A DNA stretch of 64,000 bases from Duganella sp. OV510 (GCF_900100205.1 NZ_FNEQ01000003.1:62001-126000), one strand, 5' to 3'. Counted from the first letter of the stretch, positions 46,258-55,754 are shown. The notes: a model not told the origin generated them from the sequence alone. Numbers and translations are program-made.

Positions 46258-47568
46258 TTAGTTTTTCGGGCGCTTGTCGACCACGCGGCGGGCCTTGCCG
46301 GTCAGCGTACGCTCGATGCCGTTGGGCGGCAGCAGTGTCACCCTGGTGCTGACGCCGACATGGGTCTTGATGCGCTGTTCCAGTTCGCGCGCCAGCGCTG
46401 CGCTGTCAACGGCCGCCGTCTCGGGCCTCAACTCGGCCAGTACCTCCAGCTGGTCCAGGTGGCCGTCACGTGTGACCACCAGCTGGTACTGCGGCGACAG
46501 CGCAGGCATCTTGCAGATCAGTTCTTCGATCTGCGTCGGGAAGACGTTGACGCCACGGATAATCAGCATGTCATCCGAGCGGCCAGTGATCTTGCCGATG
46601 CGGCGCATGCTGCGCGAGGTCGGCGGCAGCAGACGTGTCAGGTCGCGCGTGCGGTAGCGGACGATGGGCAGCGCTTCCTTGCTGAGCGAAGTGAATACCA
46701 GCTCGCCCTCCTCGCCGTCCGGCAGCACTTCGCCGGTTTCGGGATCGATGATCTCCGGGTAGAAGTGGTCTTCCCAGATCACCGGGCCGTCCTTGCTCTC
46801 GATGCACTCGCTGGCGACGCCAGGACCCATCACTTCCGACAGGCCGTAGATGTCGACCGCATCGATGCCGGCGCGCTGCTCTATCTCGGCGCGCATGGCG
46901 TCGGTCCACGGTTCGGCGCCGAAGATGCCGACCTTGAGCGAGCTGGCCGCCGCATCCAGTCCCTGACGCTGGAATTCCTCGATGATGTTGAGCATATACG
47001 ACGGCGTTACCATGATGATGGAGGGCTTGAAATCCTGGATCAGCTGCACCTGCTTTTCGGTCTGGCCGCCGGACATCGGCACCACCGTGCAGCCGAGCCG
47101 CTCGGCGCCATAGTGCGCACCCAGGCCGCCGGTGAACAGGCCGTAGCCGTAGGAGATGTGCACCATGTCGCCGCGCCGTCCGCCGGCGGCACGGATCGAG
47201 CGCGCCACCACGTTGGCCCAGGTATCGATGTCGCTCTGCGTATAGCCGACTACCGTTGGCTTGCCGGTGGTTCCGCTCGACGCGTGCACGCGCACCACGC
47301 GGTCCTGCGGCACGGCGAACAGGCCGAAGGGATAGTTGTCGCGCAGCTCCTTCTTGGTGGTGAAGGGGAATTTGGCCAGGTCGGCCAGCGTGCGCAGGTC
47401 GTCCGGATGCACGCCGGCGGCGTCAAAGGCGGCGCGGTAGTGCGGCACGTTCTCGTAGGCGTGCCGCAGCGACCATTGCATGCGTTGCAGTTGCAGCGCT
47501 TGCAGTTCGTCGCGGCTGGCGCATTCTATCGCTTCCAGGTCGGCTGGCGCGGGGCTGCGTTGGACCAT
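46258..47568 (-). CDS. paaK: Phenylacetate-CoA ligase
   Basis: 436 aa. The AMP-binding motif HASSGTTGKPTVVGYT and the later YRTRDLTRLLPP region mark it as PaaK. It activates phenylacetate to phenylacetyl-CoA, the inducer that releases PaaX. ATG follows GGAGGAGA. It lies between paaI and paaJ with 10-14 base gaps. Confidence 0.97.
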   Translation of the reverse strand: MVQRSPAPADLEAIECASRDELQALQLQRMQWSLRHAYENVPHYRAAFDAAGVHPDDLRTLADLAKFPFTTKKELRDNYPFGLFAVPQDRVVRVHASSGTTGKPTVVGYTQSDIDTWANVVARSIRAAGGRRGDMVHISYGYGLFTGGLGAHYGAERLGCTVVPMSGGQTEKQVQLIQDFKPSIIMVTPSYMLNIIEEFQRQGLDAAASSLKVGIFGAEPWTDAMRAEIEQRAGIDAVDIYGLSEVMGPGVASECIESKDGPVIWEDHFYPEIIDPETGEVLPDGEEGELVFTSLSKEALPIVRYRTRDLTRLLPPTSRSMRRIGKITGRSDDMLIIRGVNVFPTQIEELICKMPALSPQYQLVVTRDGHLDQLEVLAELRPETAAVDSAALARELEQRIKTHVGVSTRVTLLPPNGIERTLTGKARRVVDKRPKN

Positions 47569-47582
47569 CGGGTGTCTCCTCC

Positions 47583-48173
47583 TTAGATGACTTCGCCGCT
47601 GATGCGGTGCGATTTGCCGCGGAACACAGCGATTACGCGGCCGTCCTGGTTGCTGACCTGGACGTCGTAGATCCCGGTCTTGCCGGCCAGCGTCTGTTCG
47701 GTGGCGGTGGCGGTCAGCACATCGCCTTCACGGCCCGGCGACAGATAGTCGATGGTGCACCCGGCCCCCACGGTAACGTGGTTATGGCTGTTGCAGGCAA
47801 AAGCGAAGGCGCTGTCGGCCAAAGTGAAGATGAAGCCGCCGTGACAGGTGGCGTGGCCGTTCAGCATGTCGGCACGTACCGGCATCGACATGCGCGCGCG
47901 GCCGGGCGCAATGGCGTCGAGCGTGATGCCCAGCGACTGCGAGGCCGGATCGCGCGCATACATTGCCGCACCCACCGCCTCCGCCAACGCCTGCGGATCG
48001 GTATGGTGCACCAGTGGCGTTGCCGCTCTGCCGCCCGGAGCCGCATCGAACGCACGCGTCGCCGCATCGCCCGGTAGCTCGCTCTGCGCGGCGACCGCCG
48101 AAGCGCCTGCGTGGCGTACGGGGGCAGCGTGATGCGTCAGCACGCCGTCAACCGCGTCATTCAGCTTATTCAT
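47583..48173 (-). CDS. paaI: Acyl-CoA thioesterase PaaI with N-terminal extension
   Basis: 196 aa; typical PaaI is about 140. The hotdog domain begins near residue 60 and has GHATCHGGFIFTLADSAFAFACN, and ends with FRGKSHRIS. The first 55-60 residues are Ala/His-rich without family similarity. PaaI hydrolyses stalled hydroxyphenylacetyl-CoA. ATG at 48173 overlaps the paaH stop by eight bases. Confidence 0.93.
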   Translation of the reverse strand: MNKLNDAVDGVLTHHAAPVRHAGASAVAAQSELPGDAATRAFDAAPGGRAATPLVHHTDPQALAEAVGAAMYARDPASQSLGITLDAIAPGRARMSMPVRADMLNGHATCHGGFIFTLADSAFAFACNSHNHVTVGAGCTIDYLSPGREGDVLTATATEQTLAGKTGIYDVQVSNQDGRVIAVFRGKSHRISGEVI

Positions 48174-49857
48174 GGAAGCGCCCTTCACTGGCCTGCTTGC
48201 GGCGCAACAGCGGCGACACGCGGTAGCGCTCCTCGCCATAGCTGGCCGCCAGGTTGCCTAGCACACGCACAATATGCTCGATGCCGACAGCGTCCGCCCA
48301 CGCCAGCGGGCCGCGTGGGTAGTTGACGCCTTTCTGCATTGCGATATCGGCTGCCGCTGCGCTGCAGACGCCTTGATTAACCGCGTCGGCCGCCTCGTTG
48401 GCCAGCATCGCGACAGTGCGCATGACCGCCATGCCGGGCAAGTCGTCCAGCCGCGTGACCACGAAGCTGGCCGCTTGCAGCAGGCCGACCACGGCGTCAT
48501 ACGCCGCCATCGAGCATTGGTCGCTGCGGGCGATGGCGATGCGCCTGGCGCTGCCGTAGTCCAGTGCGAGGTCGAACAGCACCGTATCCTGGTGGTTGTT
48601 GTCACGCGCGCGCTGGGTGGCGCTGCGGCCATCGGTCAGATAGACGGCGGCGCCGTTGCAGTGGAAGGCCGGTGCATCGTCGTGCGGGCCGGCGTGTCGG
48701 AAGGTCTCCGGCATCGTGCGATGCGAGATCGCGATGCCGGCCGCGCGCAGCCGCGCCGCCAGGGAATCCGCCAGCGCGCCGCCAACAGCTTGCGACGCCG
48801 TGCCCTGCTCAGTCGTATAGCTGACGTACTCCGGCTTCGCTTGCGGCGCCTCGCAGAACGCCCACGCCGCGCCGCCAACAGGCGGCGTCTCCGCCTTCTC
48901 CGCCTTCTCCGCCTTCTCCGCCTTTTCCACTTTCTCCGCCGGCTGGCCCGCGTCGGCATGGCCGGCGCCGCTCACACCGGCGGCTGGCGCGTCACCGTAA
49001 CGATAAACGCCGCGCCCCGCCTTGCGGCCAAGGAAGCCGGCATTGACCAGCTCCTGCTGCTGCACCGACGGCGTGAAACGCGGATCGCCAAAATACGCAT
49101 TGAAGACCGATTGCGTGACAGCGAAGTTGACGTCATGCCCGATCAAGTCCATCAACTCGAATGGCCCCATGCGGAAACCGCCCGCCTCGCGCATCACCGC
49201 ATCGATGGTGGCCGCATCGGCCGCCTGTTCGTTCAGCAGCCGCCAGCCCTCGGCATAGAACGGCCTTGCCAGCCGGTTGACGATAAAACCCGGCGTCGAT
49301 TTGGCATGCACCGCATTCTTGCCCCAAGCGGCAGCGGTATCGTACACAGTCTGCGCCACGGCGGCATCGGTGGCCAGCCCGCTAACCACTTCGCACAAGG
49401 CCATCAGCGGCACCGGATTGAAGAAGTGCATGCCCACCAGCCGGCCCGGCACGCGCAGGCCAGCGCCGATGGCGGTGACCGAAATCGACGAGGTATTTGT
49501 GGCCAGGATGCAGTCGTCCGCGACGATCGTCTCAAGCTGCGCGAACAGCCCGCGCTTGGCCTCCAGGTTCTCGACGATGGCTTCCACCACCAGTCCGGCA
49601 TCGGCCACATCGGCCGGCGTGACGGCAGCCTGTAGACGCGCGATAGCGGCGGCGCAATCTACGGCATCCATGCGCCCTTTGGCGACCAGCTTGTTGAACG
49701 CGGCCGCGATATCGGAGATCGCCTTGGCGACGGCGTCGGCACGCGTGTCGTACAGCCGCACCGTGTAGCCGGCCACCGCCGCCACCTGGGCGATGCCAGC
49801 GCCCATGGCGCCGCTGCCGATGACGGCAACCAACCGATCAATATGCAGGGCCGCCAT
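48166..49857 (-). CDS. paaH: 3-hydroxyadipyl-CoA dehydrogenase PaaH
   Basis: 563 aa. The NAD-binding start VAVIGSGAMGAGIAQVAAVAGY is followed by MHFFNPVPLM, VNRLARPFYAEGW and the C-terminal domain (VVGLLQAASFVVTRLDDLPGM and GLPLAWAD-like PRGPLAWADAVG). A Glu-Lys-Ala insertion (EKAEKAEKAE) encoded by a 9-base repeat sits between GVYRYGDAP and WAFCEAP. It oxidises 3-hydroxyadipyl-CoA. The stop overlaps paaI by eight bases, and there is one base between its start and the paaG stop. Confidence 0.95.
   Translation of the reverse strand: MAALHIDRLVAVIGSGAMGAGIAQVAAVAGYTVRLYDTRADAVAKAISDIAAAFNKLVAKGRMDAVDCAAAIARLQAAVTPADVADAGLVVEAIVENLEAKRGLFAQLETIVADDCILATNTSSISVTAIGAGLRVPGRLVGMHFFNPVPLMALCEVVSGLATDAAVAQTVYDTAAAWGKNAVHAKSTPGFIVNRLARPFYAEGWRLLNEQAADAATIDAVMREAGGFRMGPFELMDLIGHDVNFAVTQSVFNAYFGDPRFTPSVQQQELVNAGFLGRKAGRGVYRYGDAPAAGVSGAGHADAGQPAEKVEKAEKAEKAEKAETPPVGGAAWAFCEAPQAKPEYVSYTTEQGTASQAVGGALADSLAARLRAAGIAISHRTMPETFRHAGPHDDAPAFHCNGAAVYLTDGRSATQRARDNNHQDTVLFDLALDYGSARRIAIARSDQCSMAAYDAVVGLLQAASFVVTRLDDLPGMAVMRTVAMLANEAADAVNQGVCSAAAADIAMQKGVNYPRGPLAWADAVGIEHIVRVLGNLAASYGEERYRVSPLLRRKQASEGRFHE
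48888..48940. repeat. Nine-base tandem repeat inside paaH
   Basis: TCTCCGCCT units, about five copies with one variant, encode the repeated Glu-Lys-Ala stretch on the minus strand. Because the unit is a multiple of three, copy number changes keep the frame. Confidence 0.8.
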
Positions 49858-49858
49858 C

Positions 49859-50659
49859 TCAACGCCCCTTGAACTGCGGTGCACGCTTTTCCATGAAGGC
49901 GGCCACGCCTTCGCGGTAATCGTCGCTCCGACCCAGTTCGCTCATCATGCCGCATTCCAGCGCCAGTTGCTGTTGCAGGCTGTTGTGCGCGCTGGCGTGC
50001 AAGGCTTGCTTGGTGAAGGCCAGTCCTTTGGTCGGCGCGCTGGCGAAGTGGCCTGCCATCGCCTGCACTTCGGCGGCGAAGTCTTCGTCGGCGATGGCCT
50101 TCCAGATCAGGCCCCAGGCTTCGGCCTTGTCGGCCGTCAGCTTTTCGCCCAGCAGCGCCAGCCCCATGGCGCGTGCGCTGCCGACCAGGCGTGGCAGGAA
50201 GTAGGTGCCGCCGGTGTCGGGGATCAGGCCAAGCTTGCAGAATACTTCGACGAAGCTGGCCGATTTCGTCGCCAGCACGATGTCGCAGGCCAGCGCGATA
50301 TTGGCGCCGGCACCAGCCGCCACGCCGTTGATGGCGCCGATCACCGGCAGCGGCAAGGCGCGCAGCGATTGCACCAGCGGCGCGTAATTCTTTTCCACCG
50401 AGTCACCCAGGTCGACCGACCACTCACCCGGCTCCACCGTCCGGTCGGACAGGTCCTGGCCGGCGCAGAAGCCGCGCCCGGCGCCGGTCAGCACCAGCAC
50501 GCGCGCCGTGCCGTCGCCGGCTGCCGTGGCGGTGCGACGCAGCGCGTGGCGCACTTCCTCGTGCATGGCTTGCGTGAAGCTGTTCAGCTTATCCGGGCGG
50601 TTGAGCGTCAGCGTGGCGATGCCGTCGCTGATGTCGAACAGGATGTTCTGGTAGTCCAT
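49859..50659 (-). CDS. paaG: 1,2-epoxyphenylacetyl-CoA isomerase PaaG
   Basis: 266 aa crotonase fold: GAGRGFCAGQDLSDR, INGVAAGAGANIALACDIVLA and FCKLGLIPDTGGTYFLPRLVG with the catalytic Asp (DTGG) usual for PaaG isomerases. It converts the epoxide to oxepin-CoA. ATG follows CGGAGACACC. Confidence 0.95.
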   Translation of the reverse strand: MDYQNILFDISDGIATLTLNRPDKLNSFTQAMHEEVRHALRRTATAAGDGTARVLVLTGAGRGFCAGQDLSDRTVEPGEWSVDLGDSVEKNYAPLVQSLRALPLPVIGAINGVAAGAGANIALACDIVLATKSASFVEVFCKLGLIPDTGGTYFLPRLVGSARAMGLALLGEKLTADKAEAWGLIWKAIADEDFAAEVQAMAGHFASAPTKGLAFTKQALHASAHNSLQQQLALECGMMSELGRSDDYREGVAAFMEKRAPQFKGR

Positions 50660-50672
50660 GGTGTCTCCGTTT

Positions 50673-51755
50673 TTATTCCGCCTGATCGAAGTCGATGACG
50701 ACTTTGGCGGTGGTGGGGAAGCTCTGGCAGCTCAGCACATAGCCGCGCGCGATCTCGTAGTCTTCCAGCGCGTAGTTGACGTCCATGTCGACCTTGCCTT
50801 CGATGACTTTGCAGCGGCAGGTCGAGCACACGCCGCCCTTGCAGGAGTAGCGCATGTCGAGGCCGGCGCGCAGGCCGGCGTCCAGCAGCGATTCCTTGTC
50901 CTGCTCCATGCTGAAACTGGCGGCGTTGCCGTCCATGATGACGGTGACTTCGGTGTGCTGGTGCGTGGCGCTGGCTGCAGCGCTTGTGCGCGGCTGATGC
51001 GCGTGCTTCGGGATACTGGCGGCGAACAGTTCAGCCTTGATGCTGGCCTTGGGCATGCCGGCTTCCTGCAGCGCTTCCGAAACGCCGAGCATCATGTCTT
51101 CCGGGCCGCAGATGAAGGCGGTGTCGATGTCTTCGGCGCGCACCCAGTATTTGAGGAACTGCGCGGCCTTGTCCTTGGTGATGCGGCCGTTGAACAGTTC
51201 GATGTCCTGCTGCTCGCGGCTCATGACGTAGGCGATCTTCAGGCGCTCCAGGTAGACGTCCTTCAGGTCGGACAGTTCTTCCTTGAAGATCACCGACGAC
51301 GAGGCACGGTTGCCGTAAAAGAGCGTGAAGCTGCTATGCGGTTCGGCAGCCAGCGTGGTCTTGATGATCGACAGGATCGGCGTGATGCCGCTGCCGGCGG
51401 CAAAGGCCAGGTAGTGCTTGCGGTTGGCGGCGTCCAGCGGCACGTTGAAGTGGCCCATCGGTGGCATGACGTCGATGGTGTGGCCGGCTTGCAGGGTGTC
51501 GTTGGCCCAGCAGGAGAATAGCCCGCCCTGCGTGCGCTTGATGGCGACGCGCAGCGCGCTGTCCTGCACGGCGGAGCAGATCGAGTAGGAGCGGCGCACG
51601 TCTTCATCGCCGATCTGCGCGCGCAGTGTCAGGTGCTGGCCTTGCTGGTACTGGAAGCTGTCGCGCAGTTCGGCCGGCACGGTGAAGGTGACGGCGATGG
51701 TGTCGCGGGTTTCGTGGCGCACGTGGGCGATGGTCAGCGGGTGGAATTTGCTCAT
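50673..51755 (-). CDS. paaE: Phenylacetyl-CoA epoxidase reductase PaaE
   Basis: 360 aa. The FAD domain has RRSYSICSAV, the NAD domain has AAGSGITPILSII, and the C-terminal plant-type [2Fe-2S] ferredoxin has YSCKGGVCSTCRCKV and a fourth Cys in VLSCQSFP. It passes electrons from NADPH to the PaaABC oxygenase. The start MSKFHPLTIAHV at 51755 lies five bases behind the paaD stop. Confidence 0.96.
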   Translation of the reverse strand: MSKFHPLTIAHVRHETRDTIAVTFTVPAELRDSFQYQQGQHLTLRAQIGDEDVRRSYSICSAVQDSALRVAIKRTQGGLFSCWANDTLQAGHTIDVMPPMGHFNVPLDAANRKHYLAFAAGSGITPILSIIKTTLAAEPHSSFTLFYGNRASSSVIFKEELSDLKDVYLERLKIAYVMSREQQDIELFNGRITKDKAAQFLKYWVRAEDIDTAFICGPEDMMLGVSEALQEAGMPKASIKAELFAASIPKHAHQPRTSAAASATHQHTEVTVIMDGNAASFSMEQDKESLLDAGLRAGLDMRYSCKGGVCSTCRCKVIEGKVDMDVNYALEDYEIARGYVLSCQSFPTTAKVVIDFDQAE

Positions 51756-51760
51756 GGCGT

Positions 51761-52453
51761 TTAGTGGCACTTGAAGTAGTCGAACGGTTCGCGGCAGTCC
51801 AGGCATTTGTACAGCGCCTTGCAGGGCGTGGAGCCGAACTGGCTGGTGATTTCCGTGTGCCGCGAGCCGCAGCGCGGACAGGCGACCGTCAGCACGGGCC
51901 GCACACGGCGCGAGATGGCTGCGGCTGCGGCTGCGACGGTAGCGGTGGCGGTGGCGGCGCCGCCAGGCGCGCCGGCCGCGTTCTCTGCGCGGGCGGCGCC
52001 ACGCCGTGCAGCCGCTCCCGCCGGCGCCCGCAGACCACTGATGTCGATCACCTGCTGCGCCGGCGGGGCGATGCCGTAGCCTTTCAGCGCAGCCTTGCCG
52101 GCGTCGCTCATCCAGTCAGTGGTCCAGGCGGGCGAGATCTGGTTATGCAGGCGCACTTGCTTGACGCCGTGTGCGTGCAGCGCTTCGGTGATGGCATCGG
52201 CGATGACCTGCATGGCCGGGCAGCCGGAGTACGTCGGCGTGATGGTGACCTCGCATGCGCCGTCGGCAGCCACGCGCACGTCGCGCACGATGCCCAGGTC
52301 GACGATGCTGATGACCGGGATTTCGGGATCTGGGATGTCGCCCAGCCAGGTCCATATTTGCGCGGCATGGGCTCCGGCTTTCGCCGGGATGACGTCGGCA
52401 GCCGGGGCGATGGTGGCCGGGGCGGCGATGGCGGTGATGGCGGCGGCTTTCAT
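51761..52453 (-). CDS. paaD: Phenylacetate epoxidase assembly protein PaaD with Ala-rich insertion
   Basis: 230 aa; usual length is about 165. The DUF59/MIP18 domain has IPDPEIPVISIVDLGIV and YSGCPAMQVI. The C-terminal zinc-ribbon Cys lie in CPRCGSRHTE, STPCKALYKCLDC. Between them an Ala/Arg-rich insert (about residues 145-180, ATATATVAAAAAA) is added, and the N-terminal 30 residues are also Ala-rich. PaaD helps mature the metal centre of the oxygenase. Confidence 0.94.
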   Translation of the reverse strand: MKAAAITAIAAPATIAPAADVIPAKAGAHAAQIWTWLGDIPDPEIPVISIVDLGIVRDVRVAADGACEVTITPTYSGCPAMQVIADAITEALHAHGVKQVRLHNQISPAWTTDWMSDAGKAALKGYGIAPPAQQVIDISGLRAPAGAAARRGAARAENAAGAPGGAATATATVAAAAAAISRRVRPVLTVACPRCGSRHTEITSQFGSTPCKALYKCLDCREPFDYFKCH

Positions 52454-52465
52454 GGCGGCTCGCTG

Positions 52466-53218
52466 TTACCAGACCGCGCCAGGATAGGCGCGCTGCAGGA
52501 ACTGCATCTCGGCCAGGATGTAGCCAAGATGCTCGCTGTGGCGGCCTTGCTTGCCACCCTTCTGCATCCAGGCATCGGCCGGCGGCACGGTCAGCGTGGC
52601 TTCGGCCAGAATCTCCGCCACATGCGCCAGCCACTGCGCGCGCAGTTCGGCGGCATCCGGCGCGACGCCGGCGGCGACCATGGCCTCGTCCACCGCGTCA
52701 TACGCAAACACCTCGCCGCTATACATCCACAGTGCGTCCACCGCCGCCTGCGTGCGTGCGTGGCTCAGTTCCGTGCCGTCGCCCAGCCGCACGATCAGGT
52801 CGCCGCTGCGGCGCAGGTGGTAGGTGACTTCCTTCAGCGATTTCTCGGCGATGGCGGCGATGCGCGCGTCGCTGCTGCGCGTCAGGCCATCGATCAGGAA
52901 GTAGTGCCAGGTGTCGAAGTAGAACTGGCGCACCAGCGTGTCGGCGTAATTGCCGTTCGGCTGTTCCAGCAGCAGGCAGTTCTTGAAATCGTGGGCGTCG
53001 CGCAGATAGGCCAGCGCGTCCTCGTCGCGGCCCGCCCCCTCCAGCTCGGACGCGTATTCGTACCACAGGCGCGTCTGCCCCAGCAGGTCGAGCGCGACGT
53101 TGGTCAGCGCCATGTCTTCCTCCAGCGCCGGGCCCTTGCCGCACCATTGCGACAGCTGCTGGCTGAGGATCAGGGCGTTGTCGCCCAGGCGCAGCAGGTA
53201 ATTGACTTTGTGGTCCAT
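52466..53218 (-). CDS. paaC: Phenylacetyl-CoA epoxidase subunit PaaC
   Basis: 250 aa ferritin-like structural subunit without a full diiron set. It starts MDHKVNYLLRLGDNALILSQQLSQWCGKGP and has DLLGQTRLWYEYA, RQFYFDTWHYFLIDGL and EVTYHLRRSGDL. It pairs with PaaA in the oxygenase core. It lies ten bases behind paaB. Confidence 0.97.
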   Translation of the reverse strand: MDHKVNYLLRLGDNALILSQQLSQWCGKGPALEEDMALTNVALDLLGQTRLWYEYASELEGAGRDEDALAYLRDAHDFKNCLLLEQPNGNYADTLVRQFYFDTWHYFLIDGLTRSSDARIAAIAEKSLKEVTYHLRRSGDLIVRLGDGTELSHARTQAAVDALWMYSGEVFAYDAVDEAMVAAGVAPDAAELRAQWLAHVAEILAEATLTVPPADAWMQKGGKQGRHSEHLGYILAEMQFLQRAYPGAVW

Positions 53219-53228
53219 GGCGCGTTCC

Positions 53229-53513
53229 TTACAGGTTCTTGACTTCTTCCGGCATCGGGAAGAAGGTCGGGTGGCGGTACACCTTGCTGTTGGACGGCTC
53301 GAACAGCGCACCTTTGTCGGCCGGGCTGCTGGCGACGATGTCGGCCGCGCGCACCACCCAGATGCTGACGCCTTCGTTGCGCCGCGTGTAGACATCGCGC
53401 GCGTTATTCACCGCCATCCCGGCGTCCGGCGCGTGCAGGCTGCCGACATGCTTGTGCGCCAGCCCGTGCTGGCTGCGGATGAAGATTTCCCACAATGGCC
53501 ATTCCTTGCTCAT
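53229..53513 (-). CDS. paaB: Phenylacetyl-CoA epoxidase subunit PaaB
   Basis: 94 aa: MSKEWPLWEIFIRSQHGLAHKHVGS, NARDVYTRRNEGVSIWVV and VYRHPTFFPMPEEV are diagnostic. It bridges PaaAC dimers in the complex. AAGGAGA lies before the ATG at 53513. Confidence 0.97.
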   Translation of the reverse strand: MSKEWPLWEIFIRSQHGLAHKHVGSLHAPDAGMAVNNARDVYTRRNEGVSIWVVRAADIVASSPADKGALFEPSNSKVYRHPTFFPMPEEVKNL

Positions 53514-53524
53514 GCTTGTCTCCT

Positions 53525-54505
53525 TTATGCGGCGGCGCGGTGTTTGTCGGCGTGGGCAACCAGCGCGTCGCGGAACCATTCGCCGTCATCCCAGGCCTTG
53601 ACGCGGGTTTGCAGGCGCTCGCGGTTGCACGGGCCGTTGCCCTTCAAAACGTTATGGAATTCGGCCCAGTCGATGGCGCCGAACTCGTAGTGGCCGGTGT
53701 CGGCGTTCCAGCGAAGGTCCGGGTCCGGCACGGTCAGGCCGAGGTACTCGGCCTGAGGCACGGTCTGGTCGACCATGCGCTGGCGCAGCTCGTCGTTGGA
53801 GAACAGCTTGATGCGCCATTGCGCCGATTGCGCGCTGTTGACCGATTCGGCGTCCGACGGCCCGAACATCATCAGCGACGGCCACCACCAGCGGTTCAGC
53901 GCATCCTGCGCCATGGCCTTCTGCGCCGGCGTGCCGCGCGCCAGCGCCAGCATGATGTCGTAGCCCTGGCGCGCGTGGAACGATTCTTCCTTGCACACGC
54001 GGATCATGGCGCGCGCATACGGGCCATACGAGCAGCGGCACAGCGGGATCTGGTTGATGATGGCCGAGCCGTCCACCAGCCAGCCGATGGCGCCCATGTC
54101 GGCCCAGCTGAGGGTCGGGTAATTGAAGATGCTGGAATACTTGGCCTTGCCGCTGTGCAGCGCCGCCAGCAGCTCGTCGCGCGACACGCCCAGCGTTTCG
54201 GCGGCGCTGTACAGGTACAGGCCGTGGCCGGCCTCGTCCTGGATCTTGGCCAGCAGGATGGACTTGCGCTTCAGCGTCGGCGCGCGCGTGACCCAATTGC
54301 CCTCGGGCAGCTGGCCGACGATCTCCGAATGCGCGTGCTGCGAGATCTGGCGTATCAGCGTCTTGCGGTAAGCCTCCGGCATCCAGTCCTTGGCCTCGAT
54401 GCGGATGCCGTCGTCGATGCGGGCCTGGAAGGCCTGCTCGTCGGCGCTCATGTCGGCGGCCGTGAGAACTTGCTTGAGGCCGGTATCCACCAGTTGTGCG
54501 TACAT
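53525..54505 (-). CDS. paaA: Phenylacetyl-CoA epoxidase catalytic subunit PaaA
   Basis: 326 aa. Diiron ligands are seen in [15 protein letters not shown] (ExxH) and [13 protein letters not shown]. It inserts one oxygen of O2 into phenylacetyl-CoA. ATG at 54505 ([13 protein letters not shown]) has GGAGACAGCC upstream. It is the first gene of the paaABCDEGHIKJYZ operon, divergent from paaX across 147 bases. Confidence 0.97.
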   Translation of the reverse strand: MYAQLVDTGLKQVLTAADMSADEQAFQARIDDGIRIEAKDWMPEAYRKTLIRQISQHAHSEIVGQLPEGNWVTRAPTLKRKSILLAKIQDEAGHGLYLYSAAETLGVSRDELLAALHSGKAKYSSIFNYPTLSWADMGAIGWLVDGSAIINQIPLCRCSYGPYARAMIRVCKEESFHARQGYDIMLALARGTPAQKAMAQDALNRWWWPSLMMFGPSDAESVNSAQSAQWRIKLFSNDELRQRMVDQTVPQAEYLGLTVPDPDLRWNADTGHYEFGAIDWAEFHNVLKGNGPCNRERLQTRVKAWDDGEWFRDALVAHADKHRAAA

Positions 54506-54529
54506 GGCTGTCTCCTCGTTTTCCACATA

Positions 54530-54542
54530 ATACGATACGTAT
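54530..54542. promoter_or_regulatory. Candidate operator ATACG-ATA-CGTAT in the paaA/paaX gap
   Basis: A short palindrome lies 25 bases upstream of paaA, in an AT-rich stretch that should hold the paaA promoter. PaaX, encoded divergently, is the likely ligand, but I cannot confirm the consensus for this group; a TetR-type PaaR site is the alternative. Confidence 0.4.
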
Positions 54543-54652
54543 TTTTATTTAGCTACAGTTTTCTTGTGTCATATTATTTTAATGCGTCGCGTAATATTTT
54601 GGCGCGCGGCAAAGTAAACTATTGTTTCCTTGTACAGCTTAGTAAGCCGCCT

Positions 54653-55624
54653 ATGAATTGCAACGACTGGATAGCCGGATTCCTGGCCAGCGACCCGCCG
54701 CGCTCGAAATCGCTGCTGGTGACCATATTTGGCGACGCCATCTTGCCGCATGGCGGCATGGTCTGGCTGGGCAGCCTGATCGAGTTGCTGGCGCCGTTTG
54801 GCGTCAACGACCGGCTGTTGCGCACTTCGGTGTTCCGGCTGGCGCAGGAGGGCTGGCTGGGCGCGCAGCGCGACGGCCGACGCGCATCGTATGCGATCAC
54901 GCCGGATGCGATGGCGCGCTTCGTCCACGCCTACCGGCGCATCTACGCGCCGCCGAATGTGCACTGGGACGGCAGCTGGACGCTGGTGCTGAACGGCGAC
55001 GGCGCGCTCAACGCGGCCGAGCGGGCGGCCGTGCGCAAGGAGCTGCTGTGGGAAGGTTATAGCGTGATCGCGCCTGGCATCATGGGCCATCCGGCCGCCG
55101 ACGCCGCTGCGCTGGACGAGCTGCTGACCCGTCTCGGCGTGGCCGGCAAGCTGTTTGTGGTGCAGGGCAAGGCGATGCGTCAAGTCAGCGCCCGCCCGCT
55201 CAGCGACCTGGTGGCCGAGGGCTGGGATGTGGCGGCGGTGGCCGACGGCTACACCAGATTCATCGCCCAGTTCCAGCCGCTGCTGGCGGCGCTGCACGCC
55301 ACCGCCGAGGTGGCCGGCGGTCTGCCGGCCACCTCGGCCGCTGAGCACGCCTGCGACGCGCCGCTGACGCCTGAGAAAGCCTTTGTGGTGCGCACGCTGC
55401 TGGTGCACGCCTACCGCCGCGTGCAGCTGCACGATCCGCAGTTGCCGGTCGAGCTGTTGCCGACGCCGTGGCCTGGCGCCCTCGCCTACGAGCTGGCGCG
55501 CGCCATCTATCTGCTGGTCTACGCCGCCGCCGAGCAGCACATCGACAGCGCGCTGCGCCGCGAAGACGCTGCCGCCCCCACCGCCGAAGCCGCCTTCTTC
55601 GACCGCTTCGGCGGCCTCGCCTAG
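54653..55624 (+). CDS. paaX: Phenylacetate operon repressor PaaX
   Basis: 323 aa. The N-terminal winged helix reads SKSLLVTIFGDAILPHGGMVWLGSLIELLAPFGVNDRLLRTSVFRLAQEGWL, then DGRRASYAITPD. The ligand-binding middle contains WDGSWTLVLN and YSVIAPGIMGHP, and the C-terminal cap has AFVVRTLLVHAYRRVQLHDPQLPVELLPTPWPG. All are typical of PaaX. It binds phenylacetyl-CoA and then leaves the paa promoter. The frame is open far upstream over paaA/B, but the family start is at 54653. Confidence 0.96.
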   Translation: MNCNDWIAGFLASDPPRSKSLLVTIFGDAILPHGGMVWLGSLIELLAPFGVNDRLLRTSVFRLAQEGWLGAQRDGRRASYAITPDAMARFVHAYRRIYAPPNVHWDGSWTLVLNGDGALNAAERAAVRKELLWEGYSVIAPGIMGHPAADAAALDELLTRLGVAGKLFVVQGKAMRQVSARPLSDLVAEGWDVAAVADGYTRFIAQFQPLLAALHATAEVAGGLPATSAAEHACDAPLTPEKAFVVRTLLVHAYRRVQLHDPQLPVELLPTPWPGALAYELARAIYLLVYAAAEQHIDSALRREDAAAPTAEAAFFDRFGGLA

Positions 55625-55754
55625 CGCGTTGCGGCGCCGCTGGCGGGCGGCGTGACGCGGAAATCCGCGCGGTGCGGCGGACAAGCCTGTATCATGTCGG
55701 CTCCGCGCCACAAGCGCGAGTGACTCTTTCCATCGAATTCACCAGGATTCCGCC

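Noticed and set aside
53495..54652. Upstream extension of the paaX frame by 386 codons
   Set aside because: It runs antisense through paaA; PaaX family proteins start at MNCNDWIAGFL (54653), and no SD or similarity supports the extension.
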